From: Gracilaria gracilis
Lineage: Eukaryota > Rhodophyta > Florideophyceae > Gracilariales > Gracilariaceae
Assembly: GCA_030374805.1 (NCBI GenBank)
Contig: JARGSG010000154.1
Span: 1-46,004 of the forward strand
Length of the DNA: 46,004 nt
Reading direction: 5' to 3'
Shown one piece after another: positions 19,647 to 29,008 of the stretch (positions within the stretch are counted from its first letter, which is position 1; the number at the start of each line of letters is the position of its first letter). The position numbers and the translations under genes were made by a program. The notes beneath the pieces were generated by a model. It did not search any database and was not told the DNA's origin. It saw only the letters and a program-made list of their open reading frames with translations.

Positions 19647-21365
19647 TCACTTGAACCTAGCCAGGAAAATATCAACCGCTCGCTGAAACGTTGCGGGGGC
19701 GTTCGTTAACCCAAAGGGCATTCTCCGAAAACGGTACAGGCCTTGATGGCACACGAAGGCCGTCTTATCTTTATCTTCTTCCCTTATGGGCACTTGCCAG
19801 TATCCCCAATTGGCATCTAAAGTGGTAAACACTTTCGCGCTCCCTAGAGAATCGATATATTCGTCCATACGGGGAATCGGGTATACGTCCTTCACTGTAA
19901 GCGCATTTAACTTTCGGTAATCGATACAAAATCTCCAGGATCCATCTGGCTTCGGTACCAAAACAACTGGTGACGCCCAAGGGGATTGAGCGGGCTCAAT
20001 AACGCCGGCTCGGAGCATCTTCTCGACTTGAGCTTTTTCCTCTTCTCGGGCCTTCGGTCCTGCCCTGTAAGGGTGTTGCGCAATGGGCCGAGTGTTCGGA
20101 AGTAGATCGATGCAATGCTCTGTGACTCCAATTTTTCCGAGAGTACCATCCCACATGGGCGTAAACTCGCGGAGCATCTCGCGTAGCTTCTCCCGATGGG
20201 ACTCCGGTACGTGCTCCAAATTGAGCTTCATTAACTCCTCAACAGGGTTCGTCTGTTCAGTGCCAGGTGGCAACGGCTTAACCTCAAAAGGTGCTGGGGT
20301 GTCTGAACCCGAGTTCTTCTGGGTATCATCCGTATCGGCTTCAAGCGACTCATTCCGTAATTCGGCGAATTCGGCGGCCTCCTCCCCCTCTTTAGGGTCA
20401 GATACACCGAGCACGGTTCCAATCGGAATCTTCGTGGGTATCACTGCAGCGGGGTGCGGTAGTACCGTGCCAATTACTTGGTTCTTTGTTAACCATTGTT
20501 TGGTTTTGCCAAGATTGGCAACGAGGACCTTAAAGGCTTCATCCGGTTGAATCGTTACGACTCCATTAGCCAAAGCGATCTGGCGCTCTTCGTATAGTGC
20601 CAGTGAGGGCTGCACTGTGTATAGACCAAACTGTTTGGTGACGACTTCAACCCACACCTGGGACTCCGGCGGAAGGTGCACCGATTTGAGCACGTGCAAC
20701 TTCGTTGATGCCACTGTGCCTTTGGTAGGCTGATGTGCAACCGGAAGCGGTACGTGTTTCCGCGTAGCGGCTCGCAGAGGTCTCCGGACAATCGGAATTA
20801 TTGAACCGTCTTCCATTTCTATGGTACGCTTCCGAGGACGGATATTTTCTACAAACCTGTCACAGAAATCACAACCCAGTATAACTGGTGCGGCTAGCGA
20901 ATCGCAAACGACGAAATCTACCTTCACGAGGTGCCTTTCTAATCTTACCAGGAGCGAAATGTAACCAGCCGTACTAATCGGATTATTGTTGGCATCCGAA
21001 ATATCCATTGATGGACCGTAACGAACACGTTCCTGAAGAGCAGGCGGTATCAGTTTCCTGTGAATAAGGTTAGGAGCAGCGCCTGTGTCTAGGACCGACA
21101 ACTGACGAACCATAAAATGTTCTGAAATGCCGAGATCGGCGTAAACTTTATAGTTCCGCTTGGCCATAACCAGGATTCTATCCAGGAGACGGGGATTACG
21201 GGCCCGTATCCACGGTCGACAAAGAACACAAAAGTGTTCCAAATCCAAGTCGGTGCCTGCCAATTTCCTTGATAGGATCGTAACAGTCGGGGAGCGAAGC
21301 GGAGGCGCCTCGGGCGTCTTCTGCTTCGACTTGGAAGACGCCCCTCCCGTCGGGGAGGCTCCCAT
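19647..21365 (-). CDS. pol: pol of element B, first part: protease and RT fingers/palm
   Basis: 572 codons from ATG 21365. The aspartic protease active site D-T-G-A is at residues 93-96, with a V-I-L-G-C-D-F motif about 75 residues later. A linker contains K-E-G-E-E (encoded by a polypurine-like tract, 20381-20395). RT follows with P-Y-R-A-G-P, F-C-I-D-Y-R-K-L-N, L-D-A-N-W-G-Y-W and F-G-L-T-N-A-P. The frame ends at TGA (19647-19649) exactly where gypsy elements have Trp before the T-C-L-V-Y-L-D-D stretch. The frame is -1 relative to gag and is open upstream of the ATG, so expression by -1 frameshift is expected in an active relative; in this copy gag stops before the overlap. Confidence 0.9.
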   Translation of the reverse strand: MGASPTGGASSKSKQKTPEAPPLRSPTVTILSRKLAGTDLDLEHFCVLCRPWIRARNPRLLDRILVMAKRNYKVYADLGISEHFMVRQLSVLDTGAAPNLIHRKLIPPALQERVRYGPSMDISDANNNPISTAGYISLLVRLERHLVKVDFVVCDSLAAPVILGCDFCDRFVENIRPRKRTIEMEDGSIIPIVRRPLRAATRKHVPLPVAHQPTKGTVASTKLHVLKSVHLPPESQVWVEVVTKQFGLYTVQPSLALYEERQIALANGVVTIQPDEAFKVLVANLGKTKQWLTKNQVIGTVLPHPAAVIPTKIPIGTVLGVSDPKEGEEAAEFAELRNESLEADTDDTQKNSGSDTPAPFEVKPLPPGTEQTNPVEELMKLNLEHVPESHREKLREMLREFTPMWDGTLGKIGVTEHCIDLLPNTRPIAQHPYRAGPKAREEEKAQVEKMLRAGVIEPAQSPWASPVVLVPKPDGSWRFCIDYRKLNALTVKDVYPIPRMDEYIDSLGSAKVFTTLDANWGYWQVPIREEDKDKTAFVCHQGLYRFRRMPFGLTNAPATFQRAVDIFLARFK

Positions 21366-21511
21366 ACTTGGTTTTTCGGAGCCGGAACCGCCTGATGCGG
21401 GCGATTTCCTTCCGCGGGAACTACCTGATTCCCGTTTACCGGTTCGCGACGCTGAGCCTGAAGGTTATTCTACGCGAAGGCAGGTTTACCATGCATGGTT
21501 CCAGCAGCTCC

Positions 21512-23479
21512 CTAAAGGGCCAACGAATGCTTAGCGCCTTCATAGGATGTTCTGGGGACCCGTGCCTGTTCCTCGGGCGTCAGAGACTCGAACTGAGTGA
21601 CGATCTTCAACCTACCCCGTGCCGGGACCGTGCACTGCGGTGAGATATGACCAAATTCATAACATTCGAAGCAGATCACTGCGGTTGAACCATCGGTGGG
21701 ACGCGCTATAACACGACCCTGCTGGGTGCTGTCCCTCCATCCTGGGCGAGTTGTCCTCATCATGCGACCTCCATAGGATATCGGTGCTGCCGGAACTCGG
21801 CGACCCTGAGCATACAGGGCCGGATCGCACTCCGTAGACGGCACCGTGGTTGACGGCAATTCCGAGGTGGCAATTGAAGTGCCGATAGAACTCGGATTGC
21901 TACCTATGAGGTGCACATTATCCATGTCCATACTGGCTTCATTCCCATATGAAAGGGCCAGAGAAGAGTCAGAATTATTGGCAAACAGTACCTTACGAGG
22001 CTTCGACTTGGAGGGACGCCGAGCTCGGAGCGTATCCCCTTCAGCCTGGGCGTACTGTACCAATTCCAAATAGGTTATCTTCCGATTCTCCTCTCGATAA
22101 CGGGCTACCAGTGCCCGAATCGCGGGATTCAGCCCATCGACAAACATCGCACATCTCTCCTGTGAAGGATGAACATTACCACAGCGGTGGAAAGCCTTAT
22201 TCAGGCGCGTTGAATAAGCCGTTTCCGTTTCTTCCGGACGTTGCTTCAGTTCCCTAAGGGCCGACTTAGCCTGCTGAATGGCATGACCAGTAGCGTATGA
22301 CCTTAAGAGGTAATGAACCGCTTCGGGCCAACAAGTAACTCCACCTTCCGAGGCTCTTGACGATCCAAGGATGGAATTAAACTGGTCTTCAGCCTGACCT
22401 TTCAGGTAATAGGGGAGGGCAATGTATGCCTGTCCCTCCGTCATTCCGAGAATATTGGCTTCATGAACGAACCTAGAGAAAAAATCCAGCACCCCGATGG
22501 GGTCTTCTTCTTTAAACTCGCGATTCTTGAGTGTCACGCTGAGCTTACGGATGTGGGCACTCACCTTTTCGGTACTTCTAGAGGTTCTCTTCCCTTCGGA
22601 CTTCTGTAACCGGTAGTAACGGTACGATAACAACTTCCGATAAAGCGGATTCGTAGGCTTCAACTCCTTAAGACCAGGACACTTAGTTCCCTTCTCCCGG
22701 GTACGAATTGCACCTTGAGAGGTAAACGTGGCCCTTGAACGGGACGATTGAGAATGTCGACGACGTCGTTGACGACTACCTTCCGAGGCAGCGGACGATG
22801 ACGACGATGACGAGCTGTCCGAGCTGTCAGAGTCATAGTCAGATTCAGACGAATCCACGTGGTGGCGAAACTCTTTTGAGGACTTGCGATGGCTCTTCTT
22901 GTCAGATTGATGAACGAAATCTCTCGGAACAGACTTCTCTCGTAGGGGGGCTTCTGCTTCTTCATCCATCCTAATAATGGCTTCGAGGGTACCCAGACGG
23001 GCGTGAATTCGATCCGTTGTGGCACGGAACTCTTCCACTGTCCGATGATAGCCATCCACGAAACCCTGTGGGGAACCAAAGCACTCCAGAATTGAGTTCA
23101 TTTCCTGTCTCAGGAGCTGGATTTCTCCCGACACATCTCTCATTTGAGCGTCTTTCACTTCCTCGCGAAGCGATTCGACCTCCTTTTTGAGTGCAGCTTG
23201 AGAGCTAGCTCTCACCGCGCTCTGGGCCTCAAGCAGGCGAACTTGAGTATCCAATTCGGATAATACTGCGTCACTTGCCGCAGCAGCGGATAAGGGTCCT
23301 TCCAGAGGAACGGAAGCGGGCCCGGCCACTGGGGCATCAGACGTCTTCGACGGTTGTTTCCGGCTCCCGGAGTTCTTCTCTTTCACCGGTAGCGGTTCGG
23401 GAATTGACCGCTCTTGCGGGGGTAAACCAGAACCGACCGATCGGGCCTTGGACGGACTTGGCCGTTTTCCGGATCCCAT
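21512..23479 (-). CDS. gag: gag of element B (655 codons, C-terminus cut by a stop)
   Basis: ATG 23479, 134 bp inside the 5' LTR. A basic Ser/Pro-rich N-terminus (1-80) leads to a heptad-like coiled-coil stretch (about 85-150, L-E-A-Q and V-E-S-L-R-E-E-V), then an acidic poly-Ser/Asp region (about 205-235) followed by Arg-rich sequence. The gag capsid core spans about 310-520, and a CCHC knuckle (C-F-E-C, H, C) lies at about 600-613. The frame ends at TAG 21512-21514, where A has CAA, and a second TAG follows where A has CAG. In A gag continues past this point to overlap pol, so B has probably lost the gag-pol overlap through point mutation. Forms virus-like particles in active relatives. Confidence 0.88.
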   Translation of the reverse strand: MGSGKRPSPSKARSVGSGLPPQERSIPEPLPVKEKNSGSRKQPSKTSDAPVAGPASVPLEGPLSAAAASDAVLSELDTQVRLLEAQSAVRASSQAALKKEVESLREEVKDAQMRDVSGEIQLLRQEMNSILECFGSPQGFVDGYHRTVEEFRATTDRIHARLGTLEAIIRMDEEAEAPLREKSVPRDFVHQSDKKSHRKSSKEFRHHVDSSESDYDSDSSDSSSSSSSSAASEGSRQRRRRHSQSSRSRATFTSQGAIRTREKGTKCPGLKELKPTNPLYRKLLSYRYYRLQKSEGKRTSRSTEKVSAHIRKLSVTLKNREFKEEDPIGVLDFFSRFVHEANILGMTEGQAYIALPYYLKGQAEDQFNSILGSSRASEGGVTCWPEAVHYLLRSYATGHAIQQAKSALRELKQRPEETETAYSTRLNKAFHRCGNVHPSQERCAMFVDGLNPAIRALVARYREENRKITYLELVQYAQAEGDTLRARRPSKSKPRKVLFANNSDSSLALSYGNEASMDMDNVHLIGSNPSSIGTSIATSELPSTTVPSTECDPALYAQGRRVPAAPISYGGRMMRTTRPGWRDSTQQGRVIARPTDGSTAVICFECYEFGHISPQCTVPARGRLKIVTQFESLTPEEQARVPRTSYEGAKHSLAL

Positions 23480-23591
23480 TTCAGTGACAGAAACAAACCC
23501 AAGCGGGGAAACAACTTCAAGCTTCTAGTTTCGAACTCTTATGAGTACTACTTCAATTAAGCTTCCTTTTTAGGCTCTAGTCCACTAGACT

Positions 23592-23610
23592 CTTCTAGGT
23601 CGGGAGACCA
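23592..23610 (-). other. Primer binding site of element B
   Basis: TGGTCTCCCGACCTAGAAG on the - strand, three bases after the 5' LTR. It starts with TGG, complementary to a tRNA CCA end. The same 19 bases occur in element C at 45644-45662. The implied tRNA 3' end, TCGGGAGACCA, resembles the 3' end of some eukaryotic tRNA-Tyr; the assignment is tentative. Confidence 0.75.
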
Positions 23611-23613
23611 GAA

Positions 23614-24610
23614 TGTAGAGCAAACCCCAAAGAGGGTACGTGTCCACCAGGGTGTCCGAGTCCTGCTCCCACAAAAGGGCGAACTCAGAAGTAGAGCCCT
23701 CTGCCCGTGCGCGTGCCGCGTGGCAGCCGGGTGTAAACCGGAGACGGTACTGGAATAACCTGCAGACGTAAAGAAGAGCGTGGGCCTAGAGAGGAATAAC
23801 AGACGACGGATCAAGAGAGAACGAGTCTAGAAGTGGAGCGAACGGTGCCGTAAGACGGTGTAATGCTCCTACGGAGAACCAAACGAGCGAAGCTACGGCC
23901 CGTGCCAACGGCGGGAACAGGGCCGATAGCGGAACGAGACACACACACACGAGTGTCCAGATATAACTCTATACAAAGGCGGAAGCGAGACCTGCACCAG
24001 GAAAACGATGAACTAAACAAAGATCCGGTACCTCGGTGACCGACAACAAATACAACCTGATACTGGGTTAATTAGCGAAACAAGCCAGAAACTGATTGTA
24101 AAGAACTTCCTTAGGGACCCTGAGGGGTGATTGTACCGAGATCAGTCGTGGTTACTCTCCTTAGAGGATCCGTGAACCTACGTTGGCAGTAGCAACCATA
24201 GCCCAGCCTGTGGGATGAAGACCACGTACTTCAAGAAGAAGATACGACTCAGGTGAGTTTTACTTAGTGGCTCCAGGGCGAGATCGCCCGAGCATATATA
24301 CTATCTACTCTATCTAGGGCTGCGCACTCCCACGAGGGCTCTCCACGTGGACAACCCAGTGTCAGGGTGCCACAGTATCTACCCAGCGGGTGTGACGCCA
24401 AATATTTGGACAAATATGCCACAAGGCCCTACTGTACACCTATTTCATAGGTTCTATCCCCGATTCACCCAACAATGTACGTCCCAACAATATTTCCAAT
24501 TTCACCCGAAACGGGGTCCATATTCATAGTCTGACACGTCAGGGCTCAATGGATAGAGCTCCATTATAAGAACCTTCATTGTGCCGACATCGGATTGCCA
24601 TTGCTCTACA
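23614..24610 (-). repeat. 5' LTR of element B (997 bp)
   Basis: TGTAGAGC...GCTCTACA, a perfect 8-bp terminal inverted repeat. It is identical to the left LTR apart from five substitutions. It carries the TATA box on the - strand near 24294-24300 and the GGGCGA-GA-TCGCCC dyad at 24276-24289, which would drive gag-pol. Confidence 0.95.
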
Positions 24611-24615
24611 GTAGC
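24611..24615. other. Target site duplication of element B, right copy (GTAGC)
   Basis: GTAGC directly after the right LTR, identical to 12623-12627. Confidence 0.93.
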
Positions 24616-25081
24616 GGCTGGAGAAGATGAACGGGTCATCAGTGTCACTACTCTACCTCATTCGGTTACACCACGAAGCTTGAACCTGGACAGTTGCATA
24701 GTGAAGGAGAAGAACCTTTGTAGGTTTGAACCCAGAAGGGACTAGTTCGTATTTTCTGAGAGAGTTCTTTGGAAGGACTTGTGACTTGGTACAACCAACT
24801 GTGGTGGAATGTAGCCAAGTTTGGGAACAAGTGTCGAGTTCCAATTTGGTTCGGAATGATGTGGATTTTTATCCTTGAAAGGAGAACGCTGGGTAAGAGA
24901 AACTGAAGAAGAACACCGCCGTGCCGGAGATGAAGTGAAAGTTGTTCGCCACGGCCCGAAGGATTAGGTTGTTGAGAAACCGCACGCTCGGTGATGTTCG
25001 TTTCGGATACTCGATGTACGAGACAGAAGTCGATGTGTTCCCGCTTTCGGGCGCATGTACCCTGAGCTAACAATGGGGGTA
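24616..25081 (+). other. Remainder of element D internal region with degenerate polypurine tract
   Basis: Continues the sequence interrupted at 12627. No gene is recognised; a 141-codon frame on the - strand has no resemblance to the antisense product of A, B or C. The end, CTAACAATGGGGGTA (25067-25081), aligns with the polypurine tract CTAAGGAGGGGGAGA of A and abuts the LTR. Confidence 0.6.
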
Positions 25082-26079
25082 TGTAGAGCAAAACAGCACC
25101 GTGCTCGGTACCTATTTTCCTGTCTCCAGGCTCTGGACTCCCGTTGGGATGATCGCTTGTGATGTTGATGATGGACCCTACATATGGGTGAAGTTCGGAT
25201 GACTTGAAGTGAACCTTGTTAGGTGGATTGGATTATGGAACCATTGCATGGTGTTGAACACGTGGAAATTGTGTAGATTAGGTTCAGTAGAGTCACTCAT
25301 GAGGCCCCTGACAGTGGGTTGGGCACGTGTGTGGATCTCAAGAAGTGTACACTATTTTAGTAATAATATTTAGTTTAATATGCACTAGGCATATAAGCCC
25401 GCGTGATCTCACCCTGGAGCCAAAATGGTAAAATTACCTGAGTCGCATCTTCTTCCTGTAGTACGTGGTCTTCATCCTGAAGATTGGGCTATGAGTAGTA
25501 CTGCCTACGTAGGTTCACGCCTCCATTTGGAGAGTAACCACGACTGGTTTTGGTATAATCACCTCTCAGGGTCCGTCAGGAAGCTACTGTGCACCATTGT
25601 CTGGCCTATTTCAGTCTTCGTCCCATCATTTGGTCCTTTTAAGTTATCTTCGCCGTGGTGTTGGATCTTTTATTGGATATATCTTTTTCTGGTACAGGCT
25701 TTGCTTCCGCCCCTGTATAGGGTTATTTTCGGCTTTGGTTGCCGTCGTCGCTCCGCCGCAGGTCTGGTGTGCCGGTTGGCACGACCCTTGGCTCCGCTCG
25801 GGGTGTCTGTTACTTGGAGTACTCCCCCGTTTGTATGGGTTCTCTACCTCTTTTTCCCCCTTTTCTTGCACCCTTTTTTTGGGTTTTCCTGTGTTTCACT
25901 ACCAATCACCGGTTGCTCATGGTTTTTACCTCTGCAGGTTCTTCCAGTACCGTCTCCGGTTTACACCCGGCTGCCACTCGGCATGCGCACGGGCAGAGGG
26001 CTCTTTTGCTGAGTTCGCCTATACAGGGAGTGGGACTCGAACATCCCATGGACGTTTCCTTTCAAGGTGTTGCTCCACA
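25082..26079 (+). repeat. 3' LTR of element D (998 bp, diverged family 1)
   Basis: Starts TGTAGAGC and ends TTGCTCCACA, the family-1 terminal repeat, and has the family length. The stretch from TATAAG (25392) through the dyad (25401-25414), CTGGAGCCA, CTACGTAGGTTCACG and AGTAACCACGACTGG follows A 8029-8180 base by base with scattered changes; the flanks are much more diverged. The orientation agrees with the D pol fragment at 10040-11200. The partner LTR is not in the window. Confidence 0.85.
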
Positions 26080-26970
26080 TTACTTACCTCTAACTCTATC
26101 TTATCACATGTTGTCTCTATCTTGTGGTTTAGAGACAATGCTGAGTGATGCAAATCGTTGCAGCGAAGCAAGGATCTCATACCTTTTTCTTTCGTTTCTG
26201 GCCCTTTTTTGTTTTGCCCACCTGGTTTTTTTTTTGGCGCTATGAGAGTTTTAATGTTGATGATCGCTACGCTCAACCAGACTGTTACTCTTTGAGATGC
26301 AACTGACGTTCTAATTTGAATTTATGTCATGCAATAGAGCGGCTCAAATCGGACGATTATCGCATTTGGGACGGGGGCAGTGCTGTCCTTGTCGGACACA
26401 CTGAACGCGTACGGTTGTGCCGTACGGAGCAGCAGAGCACTATGGGTAGGTACCCGCTCTGTGTCTCTCGCTTTACCAAAACTAAAATATCTTCCGAGAG
26501 TGTTGCGATAGTGATGAATAATGGTAGTGTAGCACGTAGGGCCCACACGTAGAAACAACACACAAGTTTGTGTTCAACTATTTTCAAGAAGTACCCTTCA
26601 CAGTATATTTGATCATTCTCGCCCTCGTTTATGAGTGCACTAGCTCAATCATAACTTGGTGCAGAACGTATCTGCTCAAAGAAACGCTCTCTCACTAGAA
26701 AAGCCACCACTCTAACGGGCCATTTTCTAACTTACTCTCCTGCTCCGCGACATCTCTTACAAGCCGCAGTTTGCATGTGTGTACCAGTTATTCTAATGAC
26801 ATGCTTCCGACAACAATGGACACAAAATCAGCCACGCTGATTGCTTATCCTTCCGCCGTGCACCACATCTCAGCGTTTTCCAAAACGGTTCTCTGCTTGT
26901 TCTTCTAGCCGGTTTTAAACAAACTTCCTTCGTAGATCGTTACAAGCCAAAACAACGAAACGCTGCTACG
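26080..26970. other. Intergenic, upstream of the first host gene; nothing recognised
   Basis: No supported frame and no clear TATA box before 26971. A small perfect hairpin CGTACGG-TTGTG-CCGTACG sits near 26408-26426. The promoter of the gene at 26971 is expected here. Confidence 0.4.
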
Positions 26971-28419
26971 ATGATTGGCTTCAGTGCTTACCATGCAGTT
27001 GCTCCTCTCCTTTTGTTCGTCCTCCACTACCATACTACTCACGCACTCCTGCCCAATCGCTCTTCTTCATGCTCGCATCTCATGCAATACCTTAAAGCCA
27101 ACGCCCTTTCTCGTGTTGGGCCGTTTGGAATGAGCCATCCAAGCGACTACGGCATCTCAGAAGCACTGCCAGATATGTGCCAACGTTTCATACACAGCGA
27201 TGCACTTCAATTTCAACAGCGTGGCTCTTCAGCTCCCTCTACCAGTGGCGGAGCGTGTTCGCCTCTTGGTTACTCGTCTCGGCAAACCGGCAAGTGTGCA
27301 AATGACCGCCTCACCAGGGCTGAGGCACAAGAGTATGCACGCGCTGAAAATGGCCAATTCACTGTCAGAAAGAATGGAAGTAGGGCCTTCGTCGTGCGGG
27401 ACACCGTCTTGTTCGTGCTCAACGTCGACACCGAGTCTTCACCAACAGTAAAAGGTAAATTGGATCTGCCTCTCAGTGTCAGCGGAATGCTGTTCTGGAA
27501 TGATCATCTTCTGCTGATTTCCGATCATTCCCGCAGCAAATACGACCCATGCCAAGGCGATGCAAACTACACCTCTTCTTCTTCCTGGACTGTTGCATTT
27601 CAGGTGCAGGTGACAACTGATGTGCCCAAGCTGATATCAACTGTATGCATCCAAGGCAAGTACTCGCGACATGAGGAACGCGACGGGCTAGCGCTAATAT
27701 CTTTGTCATACAAACCAGATCTATGTTTCCAATGGCCAAACTGTACATTATCTTGTTCTGACGCCAAGGAATACAACCTGAAAGCCATCCGAAATTCAAA
27801 TGAAAAGGATTGGTTTCCAAGCTACTCTCTTAGAAACGAACGAGACGGTGTGGTCACTTCTGGTCTAATATGTTCGCGTGATAGCTTGTTGGTTCCACCA
27901 GCATCCTCTGACTCCCTGCTCAATGTTGACATCATTCTCCCTATATCTACAAATCTAACACCTATTGGTAGGGTGTCCATCGTGTCAGAGGAAGCTGATT
28001 TGTTCCAGAGTGTTTCGCCATCTCAGTTCCCCAAAGGAGAAGAAACGGTTGAACCCGGTGGCGTACCATCCTCCTCCTCATCACTCGCTGAGACCGAAGA
28101 TTTCGATGTCAATGCTCTTGGTATACGGAGATCGACTTTCTTCGGAACTATTGGATCCGAAACTCGCATATTTAGGGCTCGTTGTTTGTCGTGCTGCAGG
28201 GAATCCAAAGAACTCTCTAAACTCCTTGGGTGGTCAAGCGGTCAGTGTGACTCGTGCTCGCTCAGTACGGCTGCTCTGCAAACCACGAATGGTGCATGTA
28301 CGAAAGGAACCAATCTTGGCTACACCAACAGCCCAACATCGTGCTACCTTCATCAATGTAAGAAGTCTATATCGAGATTCCCATCAAGAAGATGCGATTG
28401 TTTCGATTTTCTCAAATGA
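26971..28419 (+). CDS. Secreted protein with C-terminal ten-cysteine module
   Basis: 482 residues, ATG 26971, stop TGA. A signal peptide (A-P-L-L-L-F-V-L core, residues about 8-25) points to secretion. Residues about 130-245 alternate strand-like hydrophobic segments (L-F-V-L-N-V-D, G-K-L-D-L-P-L, H-L-L-L-I-S-D-H, L-I-S-T-V), a pattern I find reminiscent of secreted beta-propeller (Beta_propel) proteins; this is only a resemblance. A Ser/Glu-rich linker precedes residues about 388-482, where S-T-F-F-G-T-I-G-S-E leads into C-x2-CC-x16-C-x2-C-x13-C-x14-C-x4-C-x11-C-x-C. The same module ends the protein at 31250-32134. Several N-x-S/T sites fit an extracellular location. No intron is needed. The function is unknown. 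Confidence 0.85.
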   Translation: MIGFSAYHAVAPLLLFVLHYHTTHALLPNRSSSCSHLMQYLKANALSRVGPFGMSHPSDYGISEALPDMCQRFIHSDALQFQQRGSSAPSTSGGACSPLGYSSRQTGKCANDRLTRAEAQEYARAENGQFTVRKNGSRAFVVRDTVLFVLNVDTESSPTVKGKLDLPLSVSGMLFWNDHLLLISDHSRSKYDPCQGDANYTSSSSWTVAFQVQVTTDVPKLISTVCIQGKYSRHEERDGLALISLSYKPDLCFQWPNCTLSCSDAKEYNLKAIRNSNEKDWFPSYSLRNERDGVVTSGLICSRDSLLVPPASSDSLLNVDIILPISTNLTPIGRVSIVSEEADLFQSVSPSQFPKGEETVEPGGVPSSSSSLAETEDFDVNALGIRRSTFFGTIGSETRIFRARCLSCCRESKELSKLLGWSSGQCDSCSLSTAALQTTNGACTKGTNLGYTNSPTSCYLHQCKKSISRFPSRRCDCFDFLK

Positions 28420-29008
28420 ACCAAGTGTTCCCACTCCTTCGAAATAAGGAGCAGTGGACCACACTAAAGAAGAAGAAGAACGAAGTCTTACAGAACACTA
28501 CGCAGATGACCTCATACCATGTGTAATAATTTGTTTCTTTCACGATCTGTCGAAGGCTGTACGATCCGCATTTTTTTGGCGAAGCACGAGCGATTGAATA
28601 GCACGGAAATCCAACGTCCCGCGATGGATTTACATTTACCCTTGTATAGATACCCTAAGCTGAGAAGCGAGAATTTGCGCGTAAATTCTCGTTTTGTGCT
28701 TCTCAGCTCAGTTCATGACATTGCTTTCAGAACGTAAACAAGTCGTCCGTATAGTTGTTGAGTCTACGTCTTGCAACAGTAACGGATTCCGTTTACAAGG
28801 CTAACGTTAACGCTAAAGCAGGGCATCTCATCAAAGATAAATGCCAACTAACATTACTACTTTCGGTATGTTTTGCACATGCGTTTCGGTCTGGACGCTA
28901 CTATGGAGGGGACAGAGGGCGATATCTAATTGTTGTCATATGGGATGAAAAATGACGGTGCTAAAGGTTTATCTAAACCGGAACTTGGCAACCACGTGCC
29001 TTTACCCA
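28420..29008. other. Intergenic, with one strong inverted repeat
   Basis: No supported frame in about 590 bp between the first secreted-protein gene and the hAT-type element. The only structure is the inverted repeat at 28658-28708. Confidence 0.45.
28658..28708. repeat. Two-part inverted repeat (hairpin-forming)
   Basis: Outer arms AGCTGAGAAGC (28658-28668) and GCTTCTCAGCT (28698-28708) enclose inner arms CGAGAATTT (28668-28676) and AAATTCTCG (28683-28691) with loop GCGCGT; TTTTGT (28692-28697) is an unpaired bulge on one side. All pairs are exact. It lies 240 bp past the stop of the secreted-protein gene; it could be an RNA hairpin or the remains of a small palindromic element. Confidence 0.6.

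Larger units (their letters stand above)
12628..24610 (-). mobile_element. Element B: complete family-1 Ty3/gypsy LTR retrotransposon (11,983 bp)
   Basis: Full structure on the - strand: 5' LTR 23614-24610, primer binding site 23592-23610, gag 21512-23479, pol 16878-21365 with one in-frame TGA, a separate chromodomain frame 16001-16297, an antisense frame 13706-15620 (+ strand), polypurine tract 13625-13638 and 3' LTR 12628-13624, flanked by GTAGC on both sides. The two 997-bp LTRs differ at five positions in my base-by-base reading (about 99.5% identity), so the insertion is young. Even so, gag has early stops, RT has a TGA, and integrase has lost a catalytic Asp (codon 18267-18269) and one zinc-binding Cys. 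It lies inside the older element D. Confidence 0.96.

Noticed and set aside
24666..25091. 141-codon - strand frame in element D, at the place expected for the antisense gene
   Set aside because: No resemblance to the antisense products of A, B or C in composition or block order, and it runs into the LTR.
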